Shown here one piece after another: positions 32,657-41,820 of a stretch of 64,000 bases of DNA (its first letter is position 1; each line of letters begins with the position of its first letter). The DNA is taken from positions 62,001 to 126,000 of the forward strand of contig CBFFRP010000338.1 of assembly GCA_965644295.1 (NCBI GenBank). The letters run 5' to 3'. The notes below the pieces were generated by a model that was given only the letters and a program-made list of their open reading frames with translations, did no database searches and was not told the DNA's origin. Position numbers and translations under genes: made by a program. Source of the DNA: Paraphysomonas bandaiensis (Eukaryota; Chrysophyceae).

Positions 32657-33325
32657 TTACAGGGAAACATTAACTTGTTCACGCATATTTTTCTTCTCTC
32701 GAAACATTGCGTGCGCCTGCTCCCAATTATCCTTGAAGGAACTCTTTTTTCTGCCTTCTATCTGAGAAACATCAACTTCTGGGTCACCATTGAATACATT
32801 ACTCCACCATATAACACTTCCTGGAATATAAACGTGCTTCACTAAAGTTACTTTCAACTGCTTCACACCGTCAGTTGTAATTAGCTCCCAATCAACCCCG
32901 TCTTCTGGCACCTCAACCTTATATCTCAGCTCTTTCGATAAAATCACCTCTGTCTTCGATTGTACGGTAAACATACTCTCCTCTACACTAATAACTACAT
33001 CCGCACCCTTCAGAGTAGAATCCACAGGTATCCACAACGTTACTTCTTGGCGGTCCTGTTCCCATGTATGCGTTGGCGCACTTCCTGTAGCCTTAAATCG
33101 TCGAGAAGAAGACGCCGCACTACAAGGAATTGGTTCCTGTTTCAATGTGTCGCTTTCAACAGAAGATGTGTCATCTAGACTGGGAGGAATAACACTTGCA
33201 CCTTGTGAGTTTATTTGGATACTGCTACCTTCAGCAATTGTATGAACTTTCGGCATACGACTGGAGCGTTCATCATCTTCACTATCAGAGTCCTGAAATT
33301 TATCCCACTTTGAATAATCTACCAT
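32657..33325 (-). CDS. NudC/CS-domain protein, likely Hsp90 co-chaperone-like
   Basis: An intronless 222-aa protein. The N-terminus MVDYSKWDKFQDSDSEDDE resembles the MVDYS-x-WD-x(4)-SDDED start of the kinase co-chaperone Cdc37. About residues 85-185 form a CS (p23-like) domain: TWEQDRQEVTLWIPV, then KGADVVISVEES, LRYKVEVPEDGVDWELIT and KQLKVTLVK. The NudC-type ending IWWSNVFNGDPEVDVSQIEG and a terminal helix (NWEQAHAMFREK) follow, as in NudC and NUDCD proteins. These act with Hsp90 on folding of kinases, WD40 proteins and dynein regulators. Domain identity is sound; the exact orthologue (NudC, NUDCD2, NUDCD3) is not resolved. Confidence 0.85.
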   Translation of the reverse strand: MVDYSKWDKFQDSDSEDDERSSRMPKVHTIAEGSSIQINSQGASVIPPSLDDTSSVESDTLKQEPIPCSAASSSRRFKATGSAPTHTWEQDRQEVTLWIPVDSTLKGADVVISVEESMFTVQSKTEVILSKELRYKVEVPEDGVDWELITTDGVKQLKVTLVKHVYIPGSVIWWSNVFNGDPEVDVSQIEGRKKSSFKDNWEQAHAMFREKKNMREQVNVSL

Positions 33326-33657
33326 CCTTGAGTCCTCCTTGATATTATGCTATAGGTATGGCGACTGGAAATTACTCCTATTTATATGTTGTTTTTATGT
33401 TAAGTTTCCAGAAATTAGAACCATAAAAACCCGAATAGTAGGAATTCCTATGTGATTTTAGTGGGTGCTGCTGTAGAATCCCCATTAAAAGTGATGGAAT
33501 GATGTTGTATTCCAAGCATAGTATTCGGTATTCTCGGTATATAAGTCAGTCCTGTATCATAAGGTTGTGGTGTCTGTTATGTGAGCTTCATTAACTGTTC
33601 ATTGCCCTCCTCAGCAGGGAATACTGCGTTTTGTGTCGTCTATATATATCCTGCATC

Positions 33658-34814
33658 ATGCCGTTATCCATGCCTGTACTATGGCGAATAGCAGTCATGG
33701 CTCTCGTTAGTCTATCTTCTTTCGGATACTCTGATAGCTGCTCTCGAATTTTATCTCGACGAGTTCGCAAGTTTATAGAACAGGTGTGGAGGGTGCATAT
33801 GGGAGACTTTGTTTGATATGTACTACCTCAGGATGTATTCACCCAGTTGTCCATAGATCCCACACAGCTTCCTGAAGACTGCCAACTCAATCCAGTACAT
33901 GACATGTACCTTGATCAAGAGAGACACAAGTCACGATCATCGACGGGGAATTATAAGTGCCACTACTGCGGAAAGGTGTGTTGATTTTTGCTAGTAACAT
34001 ATTGTATCAAGTGTATGACAGGAATTCAAAAACGAGTTTTACATGGACAGGTAGAATTGTTATTTTTGGTATAATGTTAGAAATTATATTATGGCGCAGA
34101 CATATGGACAACAAGCATCCTGATAAGATTTTGGTAAGCTATACAGCGTAGTAGATATGTACCGTTATGGTGTGTTGACGTACGCAGAGCAATACCACTA
34201 TATGTCTAGGCGATCTCTGCCCTATTTTCGGGTGCTCCGATCAAAACACCAAGTACAGAACCTACCACAGTCGCCGAGAACGCAGTATGGGAGAGCATGT
34301 ACCCGAAGAAGGGTTTGCTGGGATGGTCACGTGTTCTGACGCTGAAGTGGAGAAGTATCGATATAAATGTGAAGTACTATCCCGCCGGTGCTTCTCTGGG
34401 CTTCTCTCATCTTCCCATTCAAGTGAAACGGTTGCGGATTACTTTAATGACAAAATATGCCGTGCATTACATTGTGAAAAAGGCGTAATGCGGGTGTGTT
34501 CTTATTTTGAGAATTTCCTGCTAGTCTTACTGTCCATTAGGGGCTTCTGGTTGAGGAGGAAGATGATGAAGCAGGTGTTCTCATAACTGTCGTCCGTTGG
34601 ATGCTTGGAGTCGTTATTTTAGTAATAGCACTGCTGTATGGTGCGAAATTTTGTATGATACTTATGCTCTCTCACTTCTGTTTTAGCGTTCGGCAGTGGT
34701 ATGGTGTCTAGACTTCTTCATAGACCCACGCAAGTCAAGATAGGCATGAGGCAGAGGCAAAGTATATTCTCTTTCGCCTACTGGCGAAAAATGATTGGTT
34801 TCAAAAAGGATTAG
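33658..34814 (+). CDS. Secretory single-pass protein with one C2H2 zinc finger
   Basis: Seven exons: 33658-33783, 33832-33975, 34022-34050, 34100-34133, 34188-34484, 34541-34640, 34687-34814, with introns of 46-56 bp and consistent phases, giving 285 aa. Residues 1-27 resemble a signal peptide (WRIAVMALVSLSSFGYS). One finger spans exons 2-4: YKCHYCGKEFKNEFYMDRHM then NKHP, with C85, C88, H101 and H106. A Cys-rich segment follows (CLGDLCPIFGC, later KICRALHCEKG), then an acidic stretch, a TM helix (VVRWMLGVVILVIALLY) and a basic tail ending GFKKD. A C2H2 finger on the lumenal side of a secretory protein is unusual. The exon-5 donor could also be 12 bp downstream (CGG|GTGTGT). I do not know the family name. 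Confidence 0.7.
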
Positions 34815-35496
34815 ATCGTTTGTATGTATAGTAGACATTGCTTGTCGTCCAACTGTGTTGCATTTGAGGGTTATATTTTATTGTCGTATTAAACATACGT
34901 GGCAAAATTTGTTACCATTGACTTTTCAACTTATTCGTGCATCAACGCATCTTCTATTGGCGCACATAGAAACTCGTTTGAAGCAAGTAATGAAAAACTA
35001 TCTACTATGCACAACTATAAATAGGTAAATAACCAGTTAAGAACAATGATGGCAATGGAGCTATGCCCTGTGAGCGCTATAGTGGCGCAGAAATTATTAC
35101 CCCGAGCAGTTTCACGCTCTTCATCACCCAATATTATCAATCTATTTCTCAAATTACAGAAATTTTGAAGAAGTAAGCATTAATTACGGCTTCGTGGAGA
35201 AATGTAAGAGATCTCTATAATTACTATACTCTATATTCGCCTCAATATACGGTATAGGGAGACTAATTCATTAATGAATATGACTTAGTCAGAATTACTC
35301 TCACAACGGAATAGATACTCCACAAGTCTAATTGATGAGATTTGTAAAACTACTTCAGCCTCTGAGATATTTAATGCACACTCATACATACAATACGAAA
35401 TTAAGTTCTTTTTATGTTTGCATCCACAGATCAGACATCACTTTTACACGAATTTATGAAGAAACGCACTATATTGCTCCATGTAATTATTATATA
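34815..35496. other. AT-rich intergenic region
   Basis: A 40-codon frame at about 35046-35168 (MMAMELCPVSAIVAQKLLPR) is GC-richer than its surroundings but unsupported. Nothing else is seen. Confidence 0.4.
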
Positions 35497-35949
35497 CTAC
35501 AACGCGTGCATTACATTACATACCACTGAGAATATTAATGTAAAACGTGGTGAAAAAATAAATGAGTACAAAAGTAATATATATCGCACGAATGAAATCA
35601 ATAAAAAGGTAATGAACGTTAAACATAAATATATGTTTAATTTTCCATTGTCTTCAGGATGTATAATTCCTCGTTTCCTCTTATCAACCCGATCCTGCTC
35701 ACCAATCAAACTCCGCAAGCTATTGTAGCTACACTCATCCCAAATACTACTCATCGCTGCCAATTCTTCTTTAATTGTTTTCAATTGACTGAGTTTGGAT
35801 ACCATTGCGCATCGCCCTCCTTCTTTGGTCGTTCCATTAGCCGTGTAGTTGCAAAAGAAATTCTTATGTAGATTATATCCGCGAATAAGTCCCTTTTTGT
35901 ACATATTTGGTCTTCTCTCAGTCCGTTTAACTCTTCGACTTCTCTGCAT
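35497..35949 (-). CDS. Hypothetical basic protein
   Basis: Open from the ATG at 35949 for 150 codons. It starts MQRSRRVKRTERRPNMYKKG (strongly basic), then a helical section (VSKLSQLKTIKEELAAMSSI, then RSLIGEQDRVDKRKRG), and ends in hydrophobic residues (IYLCLTFITFLLISFVRYIL) where the DNA becomes very AT-rich. The first 110 residues look coding; the hydrophobic end may be read-through of an intron or 3' flank. I recognise no family. Confidence 0.4.
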   Translation of the reverse strand: MQRSRRVKRTERRPNMYKKGLIRGYNLHKNFFCNYTANGTTKEGGRCAMVSKLSQLKTIKEELAAMSSIWDECSYNSLRSLIGEQDRVDKRKRGIIHPEDNGKLNIYLCLTFITFLLISFVRYILLLYSFIFSPRFTLIFSVVCNVMHAL

Positions 35950-35955
35950 AGTCAA

Positions 35956-36520
35956 TTCTTTGATGAGAGCAGTACCCGTCTGAGGTTTCTGTAGTTGTAT
36001 GCAACAGAACTTCTTGTATTTACATGGCTACCTTGCAACCTCTCCGGGACTTGGTTGGAAGACACTTCCATGCTTCCGTGCAATTGGTTTTAAGAGGACA
36101 TGACTTTGTTCTTCATGTCCTTTGGCTGTTATAGTTGCTGTGGGCACCTGTGAGATCCGATTGCTTTGAGGTTTACAGTACTGTACTGTACTATGAATAT
36201 ACTATTGTATGCAGCAGTACACTATAACAATATACATACTCCAAAAATATCTGCAGAAATTTTCTAGAAAATTTGGGCGTTTTTGGTATGACATCAGACA
36301 TTTGTCTAAAATTCGCAACACAATATATTCTAACAAATAATATCCTTGAGATGTATTTTGCGCTCCTTTCATTTGTCAACCCACAACAAACATATACAAC
36401 AAACTTCAACGAATTTCGAAAGAAAGATCCCTTCAGGATACTGTCATATGTGTTCTATTTGATAGAGTGTAGTGCATTGTTCTGCTACCAACAACAACAG
36501 CATCAGATCATAATAACATA
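35956..36520. other. Intergenic region
   Basis: 36024-36134 (+) opens MATLQPLRDLVGRHFHASVQ for 36 codons, unsupported. 36175-36195 has short TACTGTACTGTACTA repeats. Confidence 0.35.
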
Positions 36521-36640
36521 CCAGAGACCAACAGAGATCAACAGAGATCAACAGAGACCAACAGAGATCAACAGAGATCAACAGAGACCAACAGAGATCA
36601 ACAGAGATCAACAGAGATCAACAGAGACCAACAGAGATCA
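36521..36640 (+). repeat. Decamer tandem repeat with 30-bp higher-order period
   Basis: Twelve 10-bp units, ACAGAGATCA (T-type) or ACAGAGACCA (C-type; the first is CCAGAGACCA), in register with no indels. The order is C T T C T T C T T T C T, so three C-T-T triads (30 bp) and then a unit gain. Thirty is a multiple of three, and the surrounding frame stays open from 36273 to 36707, giving TEINRDQQRP-type repeats if translated. Confidence 0.95.
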
Positions 36641-36708
36641 TTCATTAAGACATCTGAAGAGATTGATAACACTGAAAAGAGTCCGAAACAATGAGAGAAA
36701 GAGCTAAC

Positions 36709-36964
36709 ATGGGACGAGGCAACCAGGGCTATCACTCCACAGCTCATCAGCGGAAGCAAAAGGCTCCTAATCGAACTTTAGATCAGCAAAATATGGAACG
36801 AATGGAAAGGCGCGATAAGAGGTAGGCATGGAGTATAAATAACACTTGATAGTATGGCTAATTATTTCCACAGAGCGCAGATTAGAGACCAGCTGTCATA
36901 TGAGCGCAAAGAGCTCCATGATTTGCATAAGACAGGCCCCACTGGCATGATCGGAAACCACTAA
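36709..36964 (+). CDS. Small basic protein of unknown function
   Basis: Two exons, 36709-36821 and 36874-36964 (52-bp intron, ..TTTCCACAG), giving 67 aa. It starts MGRGNQGYHSTAHQRKQKAP, continues MERMERRDKRAQIRDQ and ends GPTGMIGNH. It is rich in Arg, Lys, Gln and His. The first few residues faintly recall SERF/4F5 proteins (M-x-R-G-N-Q), but the rest does not match well. An in-frame ATG at 36691 would add six residues (MRERAN). Good splice borders and coding-like composition support a gene. Confidence 0.6.
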
Positions 36965-37349
36965 AATCAGTTGGTTGTTAAGTATTTCCACACTAAGGTG
37001 ATTAAGAACCGCATGTATAGTACAAGTTATAAGGAAGGAAGACGGCGAAAAGAAATAATTTATTAATATTAGTTATAAAAATGGTTGATTTAATGCCGAA
37101 GTAATATATATTTTTGTCCTGGAGATATCCAATGCATTTTGATTCTGAACCAGCCTATTTTATTAATGTATATCATCTAGGGAAAAGTCCAACCTGGGTT
37201 GGAATTACTCTCACCCAACGAAACAACTCATAGCAGTGGTGTAATCGTCGTGTTTAATAATCCTACTATGTAGTTATCCCCATTTAGTCTCAAAAAAAGC
37301 TCTTTTTTGACCTGATTTTGTCTCAATAGGGTGCTCATATCAGCACCGG
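36965..37349. other. AT-rich 3' flank
   Basis: Nothing recognised. Confidence 0.4.
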
Positions 37350-38035
37350 GCAAATATAGACATTCAACTTCAATATTCGGTTCAACAGAAGCTCACTGCT
37401 ATCTTCATTTATGATAATGGCAGTCATATGTACGTGATTTCATTATAGTACACAATTATAGATAAACCACAATCATGAGCCAAATATCAAGAGCAGATCA
37501 TCTAACTCCAGGTTATATTCCATCTTTCGACTGCTGTAGAAGATCACAACGATTCAGTGCAAGTGATCTGTCTTCATATCCAGGACTTCGAAACAACTTC
37601 ATTAAAGGAGAGTTTAAGTACCACATATGATGCTATATAAGTGGTTAGGAGCAGTGGCACCCAGTTCTTTCAGGGTTTGAGCCATATCGTGCTTCTCAGG
37701 ATATTTTGTGTCTCATATCATACACACATCTTTCGATCACGTGCAACTTGCAGAGGTAAAGCCTGCTGTGTATAAATGTGATGATGATGCTAATTAAGGC
37801 AATAAGAGGCCTCTCTTTCACCTTCAACTGTTTACATTTATCATCACACTTACAGTGTATACATATCATTGATTTGAAACTATATGAGTTCTCATTTGTG
37901 TTATTAATGTTAATCAAGGAACATCTATTTCTTAATACAGCAAGCATGCTACAAATAGCTATTCAATCTAATGTTAACTTTTCAACGTCATGAGGATAAG
38001 CTACAATTTAACCTAGGGATAAGGAGTATCGTCCC
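37350..38035 (+). repeat. Dispersed repeat family 1, copy A (near full-length)
   Basis: Ordered landmarks: ACATTCAACTTCAATATTCG, AGATAAACCACAATCATGAG, GGTTAGGAGCAGTGGCACCC, AATGTGATGATGATGCTAAT, ATCATCACACTTA, GTCATGAGGATAAGCTACAA and CTAGGGATAAGGAGTATCGT. It ends at TCGTCCC, where copy B begins. It has no coding capacity. Confidence 0.85.
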
Positions 38036-38560
38036 AGGTGCACTAGCAGAGGATGTTACGCCTATTGTATATAAAGGTGATGATGATGCTAATTAAGGCG
38101 ATAAGAAGCTTTTCGTGCGACTACAACTGTTCACATTCATCATCACACTTATGTACGAATTTCAACGCCTCGCAGTTGCTATTTCATCAGTATCCTTCTG
38201 TGATTGGAGTGCATTTGTTGTAGCTATTATATATATGTTTTAGGGTTTATTGTTTGATTTGACGTATAGTGCAATGGCTATTTCCAAAGCATACACAGCG
38301 AGTTTATGAATTCTTATTTCTTATAATATAACTAAGAAGTTTCTTATGAATCAGGAAACACGTATTTCTTATTACAACAAGCAGGCTACTAAAATAGCTA
38401 TACAATCTAATATTAGGTTTTCAACATCATGAGGATAAGCTACACTTTAATTTAGGGATAAGGAGTATCGTCCCTTGTCTGAATTTTAAACCTCGGTCTT
38501 TTCGCACTCGTTTCAAAATTTTGAGCGTGGGACGATTAGATATATAGCCTCCTTACTGCC
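38036..38560 (+). repeat. Dispersed repeat family 1, copy B (3' part)
   Basis: Starts within the GGTGCACTAGCAG block, contains GTGATGATGATGCTAATTAA and CGAATTTCAACGCCTCGCAG, and continues to CTAGGGATAAGGAGT-type DNA and the terminal GAGCGTGGGACGATTAGATA. The end can fold: TCGTCCC (about 38470) pairs with GGGACGA (about 38527). Confidence 0.85.
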
Positions 38561-38639
38561 CGTGGTTAAATATAAATATATTCCTATTTTGTCTCAAAGA
38601 ATAATTTCTTCTACCTAACTTGGGCTCAACAGAGCGCTC

Positions 38640-39450
38640 ATATCAGCATTGGGCAAATAATACAGACATCCAACTTCAATATTCGGTTCAACGAAGCTCA
38701 CTTCTATCTTAATTATGATATTAATAGTCATTTCGACAACATTATAGATAAACCACAATCATGAGCCAACTGTCAAAAGCAGATCATCAAACACTCCAAG
38801 ATATACTTCATAGATCGTAATGATGTCAGTACAAGTTATCTATCTTCATAACCTGGACTTAGAAACAACTACAGGAGAGTTGAAGGTCCATTCTGATGCT
38901 GTATAGGTGGCTAGGAGCAGTGGAACCCAGTACTCTTAGGGTTTGGGTCACATTGTTCTTAAGGATGTGTGCCTTACATCATGCAGACATCAGGTACACT
39001 AGCAGTAGTTATAATATATAAATGTGATGATGATGCTAATTATGACAATAAAAGAAGCCTCGTTCATCTACAACTTTTTACATTGATCATCACACTTATA
39101 TACGAATTTCAACACCTCGCTGTTGCCATTCCCTCAGTATCCTTCTGTGGCAGGAGTACATAGGAATAATTGGGAAATTATTGTTCTAGTGCAATAGCTA
39201 TTCCCTAAGCTATAATATCATTGATTTGAAACAATATGAATTCGCATTCGTTTTCTTAAATAATGTTAATAGGGAAAACCTATTCCTTATTAAAGGAAGC
39301 TACAAACATCTACTATTAAGTTTTTTACATTATGAGGATAAAAGCTACAATTTAACCTAGGGATAAGGAGTATTGGTTCTTGTCTTAATTTTAAAACTCG
39401 GGCGTTTTGAGCGCGGGACGATTAGATATAGCCTTCTTATTGCCAGTGGT
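38640..39450 (+). repeat. Dispersed repeat family 1, copy C (full order)
   Basis: Has all blocks of copies A and B in one run: CCAACTTCAATATTCGGTTC, TAGATAAACCACAATCATGA, GGCTAGGAGCAGTGGAACCC, GTACACTAGCAGTAG, ATGTGATGATGATGCTAATT, CGAATTTCAACACCTCGCTG, ACCTAGGGATAAGGAGTATT and TTTTGAGCGCGGGACGATTA. It defines a unit of about 0.8 kb. Confidence 0.88.
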
Positions 39451-40603
39451 TAAATATAACTATAGTCGACGTGATGACCAAACCTGGTTATGTGATTTAT
39501 TTCACCAGCAGGTTTCATATATCGAAAAGTGCCATACAAGTGTGTATTTGCTCACAACAATAAGATATACGATTTACGTATTGTGTATTGTATTCTGATG
39601 GTATCGTTGGCGAAAGTCATGGTAACAGAGTCATGGTAACAGAGTGATGGTAACAGGTAACAGAGTCATGAAATTCCCATGCAAATATATACAACGTAGA
39701 CATTGATATATATCATTATGATGTTTACTGTTATTCATGTAGTGTTGGGTATATATTCAGTTCCCAGATCAAAGTTAGGTCCAAAGACCAAAGATCAAAG
39801 ACTAAAGACAATAAGGGTTCAGTACAAACGCACAATGAATAATGCAGAACAATAGGAGTGTGAATACTATAAGTGTAATTCCTGTGATGTACCATGACTT
39901 TTATTATGTATTAGTTATGGTTCTGTCGGTAAGTTTTAGGGAAAATGTAACCAGCGCAGCCTCTTCAACTGGTGCTGTAAAGTGTAAAGGCATCGGTTGT
40001 TACATACAAATTACATACGAATTACATAAAGGATAGGTGTACACCAACACTCTATTTCACTATCATCAACTTTACTATAAACTTCTTAGACTAGTAAGTA
40101 TATTGGTTCCAAAAGATAAAATATCTCTATACAATGAGAGCTACAAATGACTCCACATCATGATCGGGTCACCATCATATAGTTGGGGTACTTCGTGGTG
40201 GATCTCGAATTCCTGAGCACAGAGCTCACTGGAAGCGTCATTATCACTAGCACAGGTCCATCCTTCTTCAGGTATATGCAGAAGCTATTCATCAAATTAA
40301 ACCCTTCAACGTAAAGAAAGAAGTTCTATTACCACAACTACAATCGGATCCAAGCTCGACGAGGCGCACTGCAGAGCCAAGTCGGCACTCTCCCACTTCC
40401 TCCATCACGCAGCACAGAGGACCCCACAGCCACACCCTCGAGAGGAGCATCAACCCCAATCAGCCCTGCCAAGGCCCACGTCACTAACGATCCCCGCAGG
40501 TCACCTCACCCTTAGCACCACACAGCGGGGTTTTCAACCACAGCGTGGCTCCTCTGTACAACCTTCAGTATGTATCATTACACAAACTTCCCTTATTATG
40601 ATG
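39451..40603. other. Intergenic region with short tandem repeats
   Basis: 39612-39668 has about three copies of GTCATGGTAACAGA. 39781-39812 has CAAAGAC/CAAAGAT units. 40370-40560 is GC-rich without an assigned gene; on the minus strand it may hold a 3' exon of the Rieske gene (see that entry). Confidence 0.4.
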
Positions 40604-40973
40604 CTAAAACCTTCCTAGTCTTCCATCCTGTGGCGTGGGAACCCCTCCAATAATATCTACCCCTTTGTATGCTTCTATTCCATCGTCAATAGATACGAGG
40701 AACTTATGCCTGATAGAGAGGTTCATAGTGCATGGATTGATACTCCATCACTCACCATGGGCAGGATACCACACTCTTTCCTATCATGTCTTCAATGTCT
40801 ATGACATTGCCAAGAGTGAGAGGTCCTCCAGCGTGATGGCATATAGAGTCAATGCACGACAATCTGCCCTTTTGACGGAACACAGTCACATACCTGCCCT
40901 CGATACACGTGTGAAGTCTCTCACCGTCTCGAGGGAAGGAGGATGCAGACACCAACCACCACTGCCCTGACAT
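40604..40973 (-). CDS. Rieske [2Fe-2S] domain protein (RFESD-like)
   Basis: Exons 40756-40973 and 40604-40709 (46-bp intron) give 107 aa from ATG 40973. Rieske cluster ligands are clear: C45-x-H47 in CHHAGGPLTLG and, across the splice, C69-P-W-H72, spaced by 21 residues. The preceding GRYVTVFRQKGRLSCIDSI is the usual strand pair before box 1. The short single-domain plan matches animal RFESD, a soluble cytosolic Rieske protein of poorly known role. The 3' end is uncertain. The modelled protein stops after GRLGRF, but nearby minus-strand DNA encodes VVQRSHAVVENPAVWC, resembling the family's QR-x-H-x-V segment, so another exon may follow in a phase I could not reconcile. Confidence 0.75.
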
Positions 40974-41033
40974 GAGTGGTGTCTCAAGTGTATTTCTATC
41001 AGCTGCAACTGCTCTCTCGCTCCATATATACAC

Positions 41034-41820
41034 ACATACACAGCAGTACGTGCATAAACTGAGACAGTGGATGTATGTGCGTCAAAAACTCAATTTAATT
41101 CAACTTTTTCAAAATTTCACCAGGTCTTAACCCTTTTAAAACAGGTTTGTTGATCATATCGACTTTATGTTGGTTATATATAGGAGTGGGTACAAATTTT
41201 ACGTCGTTGAAAAGCTATATAAGAAGATAACTTGCTATTACTGTTACAAATATCAGAGGGAGGGGGCATGTAACTACGGAATTATATTAGTATTCTCCAA
41301 CGGTTATGTTCCTGGCAAAGACTATAGCCGTCAATACGGCAGAATCGTCAACACCACAGTGCGCAATTAAACGTAAATTGAGGGTAATATCCCTCTTTGA
41401 TAGTAACAGTAATATCGAAATATTTCCATTTGCCAAAATCCTTTCACCAAGTGTAGCTATTTTAAATAGCACAATCTTGTGTGAGTATCATCAATCTTTG
41501 ATTGTATAATATAGACTATTAAGTACCTGTCTTGCATTTTCAAAAAGCAATGTATATATCCAAGAGCCTACATTTCGAAAATGGTTTTTTTATCCAAGTT
41601 ATCGAAGAAGGGTGCGATGAGAGGCAGACAGTCAACAGTCAACCAATTTGTCAAGGCTCTAATACCATCGCTACATGCTATCAGCGCTCAACTTTGTAGC
41701 TACATGCTGTGGCTTAAATGTAATAGATTTCTGAAACAAAGTGTAAAAATTATTTCGTATCAAGCACAGCAGTTTGCCTACAAGTTATCGAATAAATACA
41801 AAACTATTCACCTAAAGAAA
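41034..41820. other. Intergenic region
   Basis: A plus-strand frame around 41581-41850 (MVFLSKLSKKGAMRGRQSTV) overlaps the 3' end of the SZT2-like gene by about 30 bp and is probably chance. Nothing else is recognised. Confidence 0.35.

Noticed and set aside
35497-35600. C-terminal TM helices of the 35497-35949 hypothetical protein
   Set aside because: They coincide with an abrupt fall in GC content and probably reflect non-coding DNA read in frame, so I do not call it a membrane protein.
36709-36964. Assignment of the 67-aa basic protein to SERF/4F5
   Set aside because: Only the first few residues match; the body and the GPTGMIGNH end do not.
37990-38035. TAGGGATAA within family-1 repeats, resembling part of the I-SceI homing endonuclease site
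   Set aside because: Only about nine bases agree and the rest of the 18-bp site differs. There is no homing endonuclease gene nearby.
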